This document shows, one piece after another, positions 33,818-45,517 of a DNA stretch of 64,000 bases; within the stretch, counting starts at the first letter, position 1, and each line of letters begins with the position of its first letter. The stretch is from Phanerochaete sordida. Taxonomy: Eukaryota; Basidiomycota; Agaricomycetes; Polyporales; Phanerochaetaceae. The DNA is taken from contig BPQB01000075.1 of the NCBI GenBank assembly GCA_019973155.2, positions 102,069 to 166,068 on the forward strand, in the 5' to 3' direction. A model generated the notes under the pieces. It had not been told where the DNA came from. It was given only the letters and a program-made list of their open reading frames with translations, and made no database searches. The position numbers were made by a program, and so were the translations under genes.

Positions 33818-35154
33818 GGCTGTCCACGCCGTTCGTCCATCCCTCGCCGCTGCCCTTTATACCATCTGCACCCGGAGGACCCAGTCAGCAGCTGACCGCT
33901 GCGCCGCATGCCTCTGGGAAGCGTGTGTGCACGGAAAGGGCGTTCCATACCACAGAGTCCGCAGACGTGCCGTCGTCTTCGGGAGATCGAAGGACGCGGG
34001 CGCGACGTGCACGCACGGCGAGTTTCACGGGGGCGAGCGGGGGTGGCAGCCCGGTGGCTATCGCTGCCGACGTCGGTGCGCAGGTCGGCAGAGACAGAGA
34101 TGGGTGTGCACCGTCGATAAGGGCGTGCTCAGACACCCTCAAGAGCGAGCGCGGACCGCGACACGGGTGGCCGGAAACCGCGGCCTCGGGCTGGAGATAC
34201 GTAACGGCGAGATGCAACGCGCTGCTGGAGCACTCAATCTGCTATCGCGAATCCTCTGCGCGTCAGCAGCCGAGTCGCAAACAGAAATTCGATGGACGAC
34301 GAACGAGATAGGTACGAGTCAGCTGGTGCTCGAGCGGTCAAAGCAAGCCTTCTTGATACCGCATTACAGCCCTTTATGATGGCCGCTGTGGCGCAGTCGA
34401 AGGTTGACATTTCGGGTAGAGACAGGCTGAAGAATCAGATAGGGTGAACAGGAGAAGAAGACATTCTATATCGCACATACCTCTAACTCCCAGGGAACAG
34501 GGCCCCGTCGAGCACGACCAGCTCGGCAACGCGGGACAGCATGCTCATGGGCGTCAGCAGTTCTGGGGACTCATAGATAGCGATAAGGGAAAGGCCTGCG
34601 CAAATGCTCCCGCGAACTGCGTAGCGTACGTCTGAACTGGCCTCGAGGCCGATATCGGGATGCATCTATGCTTACACTTCTGCGTGGTCAGCTGCCCGAT
34701 GCAGTCCGGTAGGTACAACTCAAGAAATAGCAGCGGTCGCCTTGTGGCGTGCTGTAGGGTTACCGCGAAGGTTACGGATCACAAACAGACTGGCGTCCAT
34801 GCAAATGTATAATTAGTCTTATTTCGAGAGGAAGGTGGAGCACGTACCGGTGCGAGCGGAGTCAAGATGTGCTCCCACAACAATATATCTTGCACCAAAT
34901 TGACATCGGGAAAGCTCACAATCGGTGCCAAAACAGTCGCATTAGCCGTAAGGTACATAACGAGAACCTTCTTGAGTGGTGTCGTCAATGAGCAGGACAA
35001 AGGCCGACGGGATGGTGGCGGTTGAGTGTGAAGCGGGGTTTGGGCGCTTGATATGAGCCGACGGTGACCAGGGGTGTTCATGCGAAGGCTGCTGGCCTGT
35101 GTTGTCGACTGCTTTGGATACTATCTACAGCGTTTGGAGGCCTGTGCATATACC
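33818..35154. other. intergenic with weak open frames
   Basis: No convincing gene. On the minus strand the frame from 35081 includes LVMYLTANATVLAPIVSF, and 34484-34640 includes a short coding-like piece. They could be exons of a small membrane protein, but the joins are not clear and I recognise no family. The left part is the amidase promoter. Confidence 0.3.
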
Positions 35155-37103
35155 CTAGTCCTTCGCACATTCTATGTCGTCGTCCTGGACGCTTGTAACG
35201 CCCGTGCGAGGTGACACGCCGAATCCTGCAGCAACCTGTGCAATCTCAGCCATCAGCTGCTGCACACAAGGCTAGAGAATGAGAACCTGACCTCGGGAAG
35301 GTGGATTACATCCAGCTCAAACTCGTTTTCACGGCTCGGCTGCCTACGATGCTCTCCGTGGCGGTGGCTAGACTTTTGAAGCAGGGCCTTCCAAGGCGGC
35401 TGCGCAAACGCCTCATCAACCTCTTCGAGCGACGCCCCGCGCGTCTCGGGCTGGAACGCCAGGCAGACGAGCGTCGTCACAAGCGAGCACGCGCCGAAGA
35501 GGAAGTACGGCCCCGACGTCGACTTCGCGAGGAACAGCGGCGTCGAGAACGCGATGAGCCAGTTCACAGCCTGTATCCGCGTCAGTCCGCGTCTCCCGGA
35601 GCTTGAAGGAAGAAACACACCCAGTTGGCACACTGCCCGAGGCTGCTGACGGCGGCGCGCGTGCGCGTCGGCTGGATCTCGCTGCAGATGATGCGCACGC
35701 AGATCGCCCAGGTGCAGGTGTAGCCGATGACGAAGATGTAGATGAGCGCGATGACGGCCCAGCGCCCGCTGGCGTGGTCTGTCGCGCCCGAGGCGTAGAG
35801 CGAGCCGATGATGAGCATGGAGCCCGCGACGACGGCCCCGCCGCGGATCATGGACGGCCGGCGTCCCCCTGGCACTTCGAGTAAGGAGGGAACACGCGTC
35901 GAGCGGAGAAGTACTCACAGGTGTCGGTGAAGAACTGGCACAGGAAGGTGAAAGTCATGATGACGAGACCAGAGACGCCGGAAGCAATGAACGAAGACGT
36001 CGTGCTCGACAACCCAGCTTGCGAGAACAAGACGGGTGCATACTGCCATGGTTAGCGGATTAGAGGCGGTGCGAACGGAGGCAGGCGAGAGGGCATACGT
36101 AGAGCACGCCGTCAATCCCGGACGCCTGCTGCATGCCAGACAGGAAGACCCCGAGCATGGTGCGCGTGCGGATGCCCTTCTTCCACATCTGCCTGGTCTC
36201 CTTCCAGAAGCCCTCTCGCGGGACCTCCTCCCTCTGTGCCGCCTGCTCCGTCTTCTCGACATCAGCAGCGCTGACCCCGAGGCGCTCCCACGCCGCGCGG
36301 GCCTCGCCATGGCGCCCGACGTGGTGCAGCCAGCGCGGCGAGTGCGGCAGGAATGGGCAGCCCGCGGCGAGAACGATGGACACCGCGGCCTGCATGCCGA
36401 GCGGGAAGCGCCACGAGAGCGACGAGGGGATGTGCGACGTGCCGTAGCACACGAAGTAGCCTATTCCGCGCGTAAGCTCTGCGCGACCAGCGTGGGCATG
36501 TTACTCACCGCTGGCGATGCCGATGGTGATTAGAAGCTGCACGACGGTTCCGAGCCTACCCCGGGCCGACGCTGGCGCGATCTCGACCGTGTAGACCGTG
36601 ATGGCGGAGAGGAAGAGGCCTTCGCCGACGCCAGCGAGGCAACGGCCGACGAACAGCTGGGGCAAAGGTCCGGACGCGCAGGCGATTGCGCTCCCAGCGG
36701 CAAACACGACCGCTCCAAGCGATATCGTCCGAACGCGCGAAATCTTGTTGGACATCGGTCCAGATACCAAGGACGCCAGCGATGCGGTCAAAAGAATGGA
36801 TGAGACGATGAGACCCTGGACGGTCGGGTTCATCTCCTTGTCTCCGAAGAAGTGCTGCTGGAAACGAGGCATGACGATCAGAGGGCCGATGCTGCCCGTG
36901 TCAAAGCCAAAGCAGAATCCGCCGAGAGCGGTGAATATCGTGCACCAGACATACGTCGGAATGGTCGTGCATGCCCTGGACGACCTCGCGTTGAGATCCC
37001 GGACGTGGTGCAGGACGCTCCGTCCAGGATTGCTGGCGACGCCTGACACGGGGAAGCAGTGGGCAGACAGCGCACTGTCTTCAGCGGTGTGCGACGTCTC
37101 CAT
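35155..37103 (-). CDS. MFS sugar transporter
   Basis: Plasma-membrane sugar/H+ symporter of the major facilitator superfamily. The signatures are GFCFGFDTGSIGPL in helix 1, GRCLAGVGEG with VEIAPASARGRLG after it, PHSPRWL, SGMQQASGIDGVLYYAPVLF and TDTCGRRPS. The end of the last helix region reads FQPETRGASLEEVDEAF. Twelve helices in about 560 residues. The start is METSHTAEDSALSAHC at 37103. An upstream extension to 37217 begins with TTG, not ATG. The final exon (VAAGFGVSPRTGVTSVQDDD) is joined after HLPE and stops at 35155. The sugar is not predictable. It is divergent from the pectinesterase. Confidence 0.92.
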
Positions 37104-38021
37104 GCTGGTGGTCGAGGTCGAAGAGACTCTCGGGGCGACGCCGACGAAACGAGGGCTCTGGGCTTTGAACAAGGTCCGCTCGGCATTCTGACTCAAGTAA
37201 GCGCTGTGATTAGCCAATCATCAGCTTCGTTTGGCCGAGCCGGTCCTGCAAGTTGGTAAATTGTTGTCTACGTGACAAAATTCAGATGAAGTACTTGAGT
37301 TCCTCTCCAAGATCGTGTGATCTGCAGAGTATGCCAGCAGACCGACTGCGCGGAATAGTGTCGTCAGCGGGACTCAAGCAATGCGTAATCGTAGCTTGCT
37401 TCCTGAGAGGTGGGACACTCGCCAAAAATTTCGCTGCGCTGGCTCAAGTACCGCAGAAGCTACCTGCTGGCTGCAAGCCTTTTGTCCAAGCAACCTGTTG
37501 GCGGCGATGGTGGGGTTTAGCAGGCCACAGGGTCGAAAAGCAACCACGCCACCTTCCAAACCGGGATGTATCGGCGAATGCCGAAATGCCGTAAGCCGTC
37601 CGCGAGGGTTTGGCGAGGGTTGTCCAGTCTTCCAACATGTAAGTTACGGACTGCAGAAAACATTTACTCTTCTTCATCCTATCTTTTCAGAGATATTCAC
37701 GACTATTTATTGCGTAAATATTTCGGTAATGGAGTCAGCAAGCGTCAGCCTTCGCGCTCTACGAAAGGTCGGGAGTCCCTGGTGCCAAAGTTTGGTAGTC
37801 TGACCGAAGCGAACGTCTCCGCAAGCGCAGGCCGTGACCTCACTGTTCCTTTCGAACAGGTGTACTGCACGCAGCACATGCCCTCTGACCACCCTCGAGA
37901 CCACCCAGCGTGATGCAGTTGGCCCGACGGCGTCTGACGGGCCGCCAGAGGTCATGCAGCCCCGACCGGGTGCATTTATACGTCGTCGACGAGGGCTCGC
38001 AACGCAGGCAGGCTAGCCAGG
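37104..38021. promoter_or_regulatory. divergent intergenic region of transporter and pectinesterase
   Basis: 918 bp between two divergent start codons, no coding features. TTTATA at 37975-37980 is the likely TATA box of the pectinesterase. Shared regulation of the two genes is possible but not shown. Confidence 0.5.
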
Positions 38022-39606
38022 ATGGTTCTCTTCGCAGTACTGCAGGGTCTCGCGCTAGCCTTGAGCGTCGCGGCGCTGTCGCCCAAGTTCCTAGCCTGCC
38101 AGCTGAAAAAGCCTGCGGGCATCTCGCCTTTGGCTGGATGTCCGGCAGGAACGCTGTTCGTCTCTCCAGCCACTTCTGCCTCTCATTTTTCGAGCGTACA
38201 ACAGGCAGTCGACTCTTTGTGAGTGCCTTTTCACGTGAGTTGGTCCGAGGCTGACGTATTGGCAGGCCAGAGGGCCGTCCTGCGGTCATTCTGGTGGGCG
38301 AGGGAGAGTACCACGAGGTCGTTAACGTCTCAAGAAAGGCACCCCTTACTCTCCTGGTGTGTACATAGCTGTCCTTGCCAGTTGTACGTGTTAGCTCACC
38401 ATATAATAGGGTCAACTCGACCTACGGACCGCCTTCGACCCAGTAGGAAACGCCTCGACTCGGAACCTTGTCCAGATATGGGACGATGTCTTTGTGGAGA
38501 ACGGGATAGACGACGCGCAGTCCGCCGTTTTGACTGTTTCCCCGTCCTTTAACGCATCGCTCATCGGCGCGGGCCCGACTGGTGCACCGCTGCAGCCGCT
38601 CTTCGGCAATACCGACTTCAAGGCGTACAACATCGATTTCCAAAACCGAGCAGTAAGTAGTATTTAATTTTTGTGGAAGGTATTGAGCTCATCAGAGTCG
38701 CGTTGCGCCCAGGCGAATTTCTCAATTTCCCAGGCATTGGTTACGGACATATCCTACGCGAACGCATCGTTCTATGGTTGTACCTTTGCGAGCTGGCAAG
38801 ACACGTGGTATACGGGACGCAACGCAAGTACCTACGTTGTTGACAGCATCATATTTGGGCAGACGGACTGTGAGTTCTCGCAGTCTGACGCGCTTCAGTG
38901 TGCTCATCGACTCTCCGTAGACCTCTTCGGATTTGGAACAGCGTTAGGAGTCTACCATCCTGCAAAAAGGACACTACATTGACCCAACTTCAGATGGTTT
39001 CAAAGTATCACGCTGGCGAACCGAGCGTGCGGTGGCGGTATCGTCGCCTGGAAGGGCACAAATCTGACGGATGCCCCTGGCAACCGATACGGCGCATATA
39101 TCTCGGATTCACGAATGATACGCGTGCGTATACATCCTTGTGCACTGGGCTTCTCTCATCTGGCCGCCGCTGTCCAGTCTCCCGACGCCAACGCCACCAC
39201 GGTCACCGCCGAGCAGTGTTTCCTGGGTTCGTCAGACAAAACTTTGTCGGATCCTGGCTCCATTGCTCACCACACATCTAGGGCGCCCCTGGAATGATTT
39301 GGCGACCTCCGTGTTCCTTCGCACATACATGGACGATACAGTTGCACCGGCAGGGTTCAAACCTTTCGATAGCGCCCGACCTGTCATCATGAACACTACT
39401 TTCTATGCAGAGTACAGGTCGTTCGGTAATATACAGTCCTTTGCTAGAAATTCGGTCATTCTGACATACGTTCTACAGGTCCTGGTGGGAATACCTCTCA
39501 GCGCGTGTCGGATCACATCCTGACTACCGCCGAGGCGGAAGACTTCACCATCGAGAAAGTGTTCCTGGAGACGCCCTCCTGGATCGACTTCGATTATGAT
39601 TTCTAG
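38022..39606 (+). CDS. Pectin methylesterase (CE8)
   Basis: Secreted pectinesterase removing methyl groups from homogalacturonan. The signal peptide is at the start (VLFAVLQGLALALSVAALS). The right-handed beta-helix motifs are in order: FGNTDFKAYNIDFQNRA, QALVTDISYANASFYGC, QDTWYTGR (QDTL in most homologues), TDYLFGFGTAWF (DFIFG in most) and FLGRPWNDLATSVF. The catalytic Gln, both Asp and the Arg are therefore present. About eight introns. Joins at GQTDY, GTAWF and LGRPW reconstitute the motifs exactly. About 395 residues. It ends PSWIDFDYDF. It should act on plant cell walls outside the fungus. Confidence 0.92.
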
Positions 39607-40685
39607 TCATGAGCAATACCAGCGCACCTTGTTTGCTTCTCGGCGGTCATTGCATGTCGTAAGGGCCAATGTCCTCGGGCGCAGGAAGGATCTGAGGTCG
39701 CCCGGGCCTTGCACCCTGCGCATGGTGGTAGCTATGGACAGACGTACACTCGTTATACACAGTGTACATCTACCCATAGCAACCGCCGCGCGCACCCAGA
39801 TCGCATCTCGTCCTCGTCGTGGCGGGCGTGCCTCGACGCCTGGGACCTGGTGACGGAAGCAAAGTTCACCAGTCCAAGATAATGGAGCCCTCGCGCAAAG
39901 GCCCGCGCATTCTTATACTTCGCACACAAATGCGGACGCCAACGTACGTGTCTCAGCGGGCACCGCCTATTGTCTGCCCGCGTATCTCTGGAAACCGAGT
40001 ACGCCTGGCGGCCGGACGCCATAGGGGGCTGCGCGGACGCGCTGCGTGTCGCGCGCGCGCAAGTGAGGCAGGCGGGGCCCGGGCTCTCGGGCACGCCGTC
40101 AGACGACCGCTGTGCAGCGCGACAGCCTGAGAGACGGCGCGAGATGCGCATGACGCGTGTTAGGGGCGCGCCCGGCGGATGCCACCGGCGGTCTGCGCAC
40201 AATTGTCCGTCGCCGCCGCATGGTGGCGGCCATGGCAACGGGCACAATTGGCGGCGGGGAGCGTATAATAGCAGCAGGGACATGCTCGCCGCAACCTTAC
40301 ATGCATCACGCACTACAGCTAACGAGGCTCCGTGTGTGTAAGCTGGCACGGCGGTGTGAAAGAGATTGAGATTCATTGCAATTAAAATGCAGGATAGATC
40401 GCCGATTTATCATTCGTAACCAAAGCATACTATATCGCGAACAAGCAGCTAGATCACGTCAGATGTGTATCGGACAAGCAATGGGCGAAGGACTGTACGA
40501 TGCCGATTTGCATTTCAGAGTATTTTCCATCGGGCAGTCTGTACGCTTGTGTCATGTGCGGCTATGGCACGCGAGGGGAGCACACAGCTTGGGAACGGCG
40601 AAGCATAGATACTGGAAAGGATGGTTGGATTCAAGATGGATTGTAATATGACCTACACGACGCTTTCGAGCTTCCAGACAGTGCA
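39607..40685. other. intergenic between convergent genes
   Basis: 3' regions of the pectinesterase and of oxygenase copy 2. No gene, repeat or RNA recognised. Confidence 0.45.
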
Positions 40686-42129
40686 TCAGTGAGCCGTGAA
40701 GCGTGCATCCGGGGACCCAACTTCGACGATGAGGCACATTGTGCTGTAGACCTTGTACAACATGGGCTCGTTACCGTAAGTGACATTTGGCGTGCACATC
40801 TTCTTGATATCGAGCGGACGCATGCGTGTAGCCCAGTGAACATTGACGACTTCTTCGTGCTGAAACTCGCTATGCTCGTCCTTCTTGATGAATACACCGT
40901 GGCCACTCGAGGCGACGACGTCCGTGAACATCTGTTCCTCGTAAACAAAATCGGGACGTGTGACATGCGAGGCAATGACGACTGAGTCTCCCTGCGAGTC
41001 GCAGTATAGGATGCGCAGCGACGCCTTCAGACCGAGGTCGTTGCAGGTCTTCTTCAGGATTGCGTCACTGCCCTTGAGCGCGCCGAGCAGCTTGTCTACG
41101 ACCCAGTTGTCTGAATCGTAGATCTCGTGGTAGTAGTCGTCAGGATCCTCTTCGGGGAAGAGGTCGATGGGGTACTCGTGGCGGAGACCGAAACCGACGC
41201 GCCCGCCATTAGGGAGGTACTGCGCGTCGTCGAGCAGCGCACGGAAAGCGTCCTTGAGTGCGAGCTCATATGCGGTGGCGTCTTGCACGGTCGTCGTGAC
41301 GGAGTCGATGAGGTACAGATTATAGGTCAGCGTGACCCGGTAGCCGGACACGACAGGCTCGACTTCGTGTTCGACATCGCCGTAGAAGGCGGCGTAGGCA
41401 ATCGACGGAGTCTGGGCCTCGGAGAGGACCTTCCCCGAGTCAAACTTGAATTCGCGGCCTTCGTGGCGAAGGACGAGCGCTCCCCCAGCGTGGCGGGTGG
41501 GCAGTACGATGACGAGAGACGCAATCATGTTGTCCGCGCGGGGCGTGTCCTTGTGTGCCTTGAAGAACGATCCGGGGCCTGTTAAGATGAGATTACCTGC
41601 GTACACGTAGGAAAGCAAGCGACACGCACCATAGACGTTCAGCTTGTACAGCTCAACCTGCAGAGCCTTGCCGGTGTGCCCTTCGAGGATATTGTGGCGT
41701 ATCGCGTGCATCAGCCCAGAGAGCTCCGGGCAGAAGACGGAGGAGAAGAGACCCTTGTCCAGCTTTCCAGCCTTGCGATATGACTCATCGTGCACGTCCT
41801 CAAGGCCGCGGCCGAAGGTCGCGATATCGCAGCTTTCTGCAAGATGTTTTATCTCATCGTCGGCGTGGGAGCTGAAGTCGATGCGCCCAAGTCCTCTAGC
41901 AACGACCATGAGCGCAAGCAGTCAAGCGATGTTTCTAGACTCACTTGGAGTTCGGTTCCTGTGTCCCGTAATACAAGACGAGGTCTTCGCGCTGGACGGC
42001 AAAAACGCCACTCGAGCACGGCAGGGCCTTGCTCGAAATTGCGTCGTTCAGGGCCTGAAGGTGAGGGTGCTCCGGAACAAATGGGTCGCTGTCGGCGGCC
42101 AAAAACGTGTCAGAAGTGGGCGAAGACAT
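40686..42129 (-). CDS. Prolyl-hydroxylase-like 2OG-Fe(II) oxygenase (copy 2)
   Basis: Close paralogue of the gene at 23.3 kb, in opposite orientation. It starts MSSPTSDTFLAADSD and then shares DPFVPEHPHLQALNDAISSK nearly unchanged. Iron ligands are present in FFKAHKDTPRADNM and GDVEHEVEPV, and the 2OG Arg in SGYRVTLTYN. About 447 residues. Introns are at the same two places: 41896-41944 (49 nt) and one after LNVYG, the second being free of stops. The insert region differs from copy 1 (PEEDPDDYYHEIYDSDNW here). It looks functional. The substrate is unknown. Confidence 0.87.
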
Positions 42130-43048
42130 GTGGGAAGCTGTCGAGGAAGGGGTGTTCGAGTGCAGGAGAAGAGCAGAGCTGCCTGCCTTGAATAATCAGC
42201 GCCTCGTGGCGTTGCACCTTTGTCGTCCGTGGTACGCATATCAGTACTTGAGGGCACGAGTCACCATGTTTTTGATAACGACCCGCCCAAATTGGACTGC
42301 ATCAAGAGGATACGCCGTCACATAGGACGATTATGGCCTGTTGACTCCAACACCTGCCAAATGCAGAGCACGGTGCGAACGCAGTCATCTCGTGGTGGGG
42401 AACTGCCGAGAGATGCACACTGATTCGACCACGCCATCACCGGCAGGTGTTCAGTCTGTAGATGCATCAAAAGCATCAGAAACCCTGTAGAAAACACACA
42501 CTCCTCTAGAATGGTCGCGGATCCTCTCGTCGGACGGATATAGGAGAATGACTCGCTGAGACGCGCTCTCGGAGCTCGGTCTCGACAGCGAATGGCCTAC
42601 GACATGCGACGTGCGATTGGTGTAGCTTCGGTACGTCCGCCGAATGGGGATCTCGGTCGCGATTGTCGCGATGGAGGCAGAAGGACAGGACGTGCAGCGA
42701 AGGCTCAAGCCGGAGGCCGCGATTCCAGTGACTCCTTGAGTCAATTTTGGTGATCACTCGCTGAAGAGCGTTGTTTCCCTTATCTGCGGGTATCAAGAGA
42801 TGACAAGGTACGAAGGCAATGGGTATGTGCGTGGTCGTACGTCTGTATGATTAATGTCTCCTGGGAAGCGTGGCAAATTAGTTGGCTCCTGAGCTTGTGT
42901 CGAGATTTCGTGTATTTTACTGACAATGCAGCTATACACGCCCCTTGAGCATCGCAAAGGCAGTTGCTACTGGCATCACGTCTCTCCCTCGGTGGCGGTG
43001 GCGACAGCTGGGCCCACCGGTACCTCTGCTTCGAAACGATTGTGGCTG
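42130..43048. other. intergenic
   Basis: Promoter of oxygenase copy 2 on the left; possible last exon of F-box gene A on the right (from a frame at 42780-43052). Otherwise nothing recognised. Confidence 0.4.
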
Positions 43049-43969
43049 TCACGGAACCCCGTCAGTATCCCGCCCGAGGCGGCAAGCGCACAGCGCTACC
43101 CACCCGTGTTTGGGTGTCGTAGAGGGAAGAAGATACTTGATTCTCTCGATTGCCGCAGGGTCTATGCCAGACTCCTGGAGTCGTTCCTTGGTAAGCGATC
43201 CCGGTACGCCACCTCGGAATACCACGCTGCGCAGTCGCGGATTGCTCAGAATCTTCTGCATGTAGCCTGCATGGAGCAACCAGCCGATATCGTAGGTGCG
43301 ACAGCTGAATTCTTCGACGGATGACCGCCCTAGCGCGTCAGCAAATCCTCTATCTAGGCAGCATTCCGCATCCGCCAGGGTAACAGTCCGCTGAAGAAGC
43401 GGCTGGTTCAGCCGTGCACGCATAGCGACGCAGTGTGAGCTCACCAAAGACGGCCATACATCCTTGATCATTGTGCTCAGCAACGCTCGCACGTCGTCGA
43501 TCCTCTTGTTCTCCCTATACGACGCCCGGTCGACGTAGAGGTGTATAGGAGAAAGAAGAGGGAGTCCCTTTCTGAGGCCGACGATGCTGTCAGAGGACTT
43601 GAGCCTCAGATTGACGAACACGCTTTGGACCTGCGTTGTGTGCTCGGCGACCTGGAGAAGCTCCTTCCCAAGCCCACCTGCCAGTTTCAGACAGCGCACG
43701 GCCTGCCCGACGCCAGGATGAGCGTGAATGAGGTCCGCGACAGACTTCGTGTGTTCTGATTTGGAAAGAACGAGGCATTCATAAAGCAGTGGGGTGCCGA
43801 CGCGGAGCCAGCGCTTTGAGACGAGGAGGACATCAGCGCATCGAGATGGTTGTCGTCGGCGGGAGCGTAGGAATTCGAAGGGATTGTAGAAGCGCAAAAA
43901 GCGCGGATGATAGACAGAGATGATGTATGCCAGTATCTCGCGAAGGATTTCCTCAGGTAACGCGTCCAT
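43049..43969 (-). CDS. F-box protein, array member A
   Basis: First of eleven related F-box proteins. The family plan is: an F-box start (LPEEILREILAY), SKRWLRVGTPLLYEC, the QAVRCLKLAGGLGKEL strand, a middle region SIVGLRKGLPLLSP, an intron, then RTVTLADAE, SSVEEFSCRTYDIGW, MQKILSNPRLRSVVFRG and ESGIDPAAIERIKY. F-box proteins bring substrates to SCF ubiquitin ligases. The target here is unknown. 288 residues as read. The 54 nt intron is stop-free. A GTGGGT donor just after TTPKH suggests a further last exon, so the C-terminus is uncertain. Confidence 0.8.
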   Translation of the reverse strand: MDALPEEILREILAYIISVYHPRFLRFYNPFEFLRSRRRQPSRCADVLLVSKRWLRVGTPLLYECLVLSKSEHTKSVADLIHAHPGVGQAVRCLKLAGGLGKELLQVAEHTTQVQSVFVNLRLKSSDSIVGLRKGLPLLSPIHLYVDRASYRENKRIDDVRALLSTMIKDVWPSLVSSHCVAMRARLNQPLLQRTVTLADAECCLDRGFADALGRSSVEEFSCRTYDIGWLLHAGYMQKILSNPRLRSVVFRGGVPGSLTKERLQESGIDPAAIERIKYLLPSTTPKHGWVALCACRLGRDTDGVP

Positions 43970-44322
43970 TGTCGTTCTCTGCCTCTTCGTCGCTATCGTC
44001 GTCGTCGTCGCCGGCAAGTTACACAAGTCACGAGGCAGGTGACGATGACGCTTCACGTGATTCCGTCGCGCATCGCAAGAAATTGCAAGAATATCTACCA
44101 AACTCCCATTTGCCCGGAAAACAGCGCTAGGTCGCATGACAGTAGATCAGCTCGAATTGCTGAAGACCCTCGAAGTCTGAGACCTGAGCTTTGGAGCACC
44201 TATATCCAAGACGACAAAAGAGAAATACACGGAAGGCTAGCTAATCATGCGCATCGTAGAACATCAACATTTCCAAACTACAACCGAAATTGAGTATAAA
44301 TGCATACGCTGGACGGAGAGAC
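43970..44322. other. spacer between F-box genes A and B
   Basis: Contains the promoter of A and the 3' region of B. No gene. A conserved element is listed separately. Confidence 0.45.
44027..44043 (-). promoter_or_regulatory. F-box promoter element, gene A
   Basis: Read on the minus strand: GTCACCTGCCTCGTGAC, with CTTGCCGG a little further towards the gene. It sits 57 bp before the ATG. Nearly the same sequence precedes genes G and K. Confidence 0.55.
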
Positions 44323-45192
44323 TCACAGGAACTCATCATCGCGGGTGTGGTGGATGAACCTAAACTTCTCGATGTCCGTGTCAGCGACGCCGCCGTCCTT
44401 GAGGATCTGTCGCGTCTTTTCCACTCGCTTGTTCCCTCTGCACACGATACGCTGCAAACTAGGGCAGCTCAAAATCTTCTGTACGATACCCTTCTTGCTC
44501 CAATCGCGCAGATCGGCCGCTCTGCACTCAAACTCCTCAATCGACGACTGAGCGAGCGCATCTGCAAGCGCCGCGGCGTCGTAGTACGCATCCGATATGC
44601 CGACATTTCGCTGCAGTAGGATGTGAATCCATGTAGTGAGAAGCACGTTGCAAAACTGGCTTACAAGAGACAACCAGTAATCCTTGATACATTCGTATAT
44701 GAGCGTCCGGGCCTCTGTGACTGTCTTGTTGTTGTGCTGGGACTCCAGCTCGATGTGCAGTGTGGTGAGACCGAGAAATAGCTTGAGTGCTTGCTCCAGG
44801 CCAAGAATACTCTCGCCCGACTTCATACGCAAGACGATGTGCACGCTATGCACCCTCGGGAGTGCCTTCCCGATGGGAGCAAGCCCTTTCCCGAACCCCC
44901 CTTCGACCTTGAGGCAGCGCACTGCCTGACCGAGCTCTGGATTCGCGTGGAGCACCTTCGCAACAGCGGCAGCCCGCTGGTGCGTCGATATTCGCAGACA
45001 TTCGTAGAGCAGAGGCGTGCCGATGCGGTTCCAGCGCTTGCAGACGAGGAGAAGATGGCCGCAGCGAGAGATCGGGGGCAACTGGTAATGTCCGGCGTAG
45101 ACCTCGTGAAAACGCAGAAAATCGGAGTGTAGGGGCAGTATGTTGTGCAAGAGAATCTCGCGGAGGAGCTCTTCGGGTATACGGGCCTCCAT
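44323..45192 (-). CDS. F-box protein, array member B
   Basis: Starts MEARIPEELLREILLHNILP. Next come CKRWNRIGTPLLYECLRIS, QAVRCLKVEGGFGKG and a middle region SILGLEQALKLF. After the conserved intron come RNVGISDAYYDAAALADALA, SSIEEFECRAADLRDWSK and CPSLQRIVCRG. 271 residues as read. The intron (54 nt) is divisible by three and has no stop, so a retained form would still be translatable. CCT/GTGAGT at the stop codon looks like another donor, so a short last exon may follow. Closest to gene C next door, a recent tandem copy. Confidence 0.82.
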   Translation of the reverse strand: MEARIPEELLREILLHNILPLHSDFLRFHEVYAGHYQLPPISRCGHLLLVCKRWNRIGTPLLYECLRISTHQRAAAVAKVLHANPELGQAVRCLKVEGGFGKGLAPIGKALPRVHSVHIVLRMKSGESILGLEQALKLFLGLTTLHIELESQHNNKTVTEARTLIYECIKDYWLSLVSQFCNVLLTTWIHILLQRNVGISDAYYDAAALADALAQSSIEEFECRAADLRDWSKKGIVQKILSCPSLQRIVCRGNKRVEKTRQILKDGGVADTDIEKFRFIHHTRDDEFL

Positions 45193-45517
45193 GGTCGTCG
45201 TCGAAGCCAGAGATGCGAACTGCGCGTCTGCTGCGCCCCGTCGCGACTGCGCACGTGACTTGCCGGCGGCGGCAGGCCCGGACTCGCAAGACGTTCGAAA
45301 ATTCAGATCACATTTGTTTGGGAGACGGTGCCATATAGAAATAAAGTAATTCGTCTTGCTCTCTAGTCTCACAGGCCTGAGCGTTGTACTGTGGTAGAAC
45401 TACATCCAAGATGACGACAAAGAAATCCACGCAAGTCAATCACGCGCATCGCGTGTCACTACTCGCTCATAACTACAGCAACAAATGAGCACAAATACGC
45501 TCGCGTGAGGGCGACAC
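45193..45517. other. spacer between F-box genes B and C
   Basis: Promoter of B with its conserved element, and the 3' side of C. No gene. Confidence 0.45.
45251..45266 (-). promoter_or_regulatory. F-box promoter element, gene B
   Basis: CCGGCAAGTCACGTGC on the minus strand, 58 bp before the ATG. The same element with one change lies at exactly the same distance before gene C. It includes the E-box CACGTG. Confidence 0.6.

Noticed and set aside
34484..35081. Small membrane protein on the minus strand
   Set aside because: One piece looks hydrophobic and coding-like, but no consistent exon joins or family match could be found.
37104..37217. N-terminal extension of the sugar transporter
   Set aside because: The extension opens with TTG on the minus strand. 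The first ATG is at 37103.
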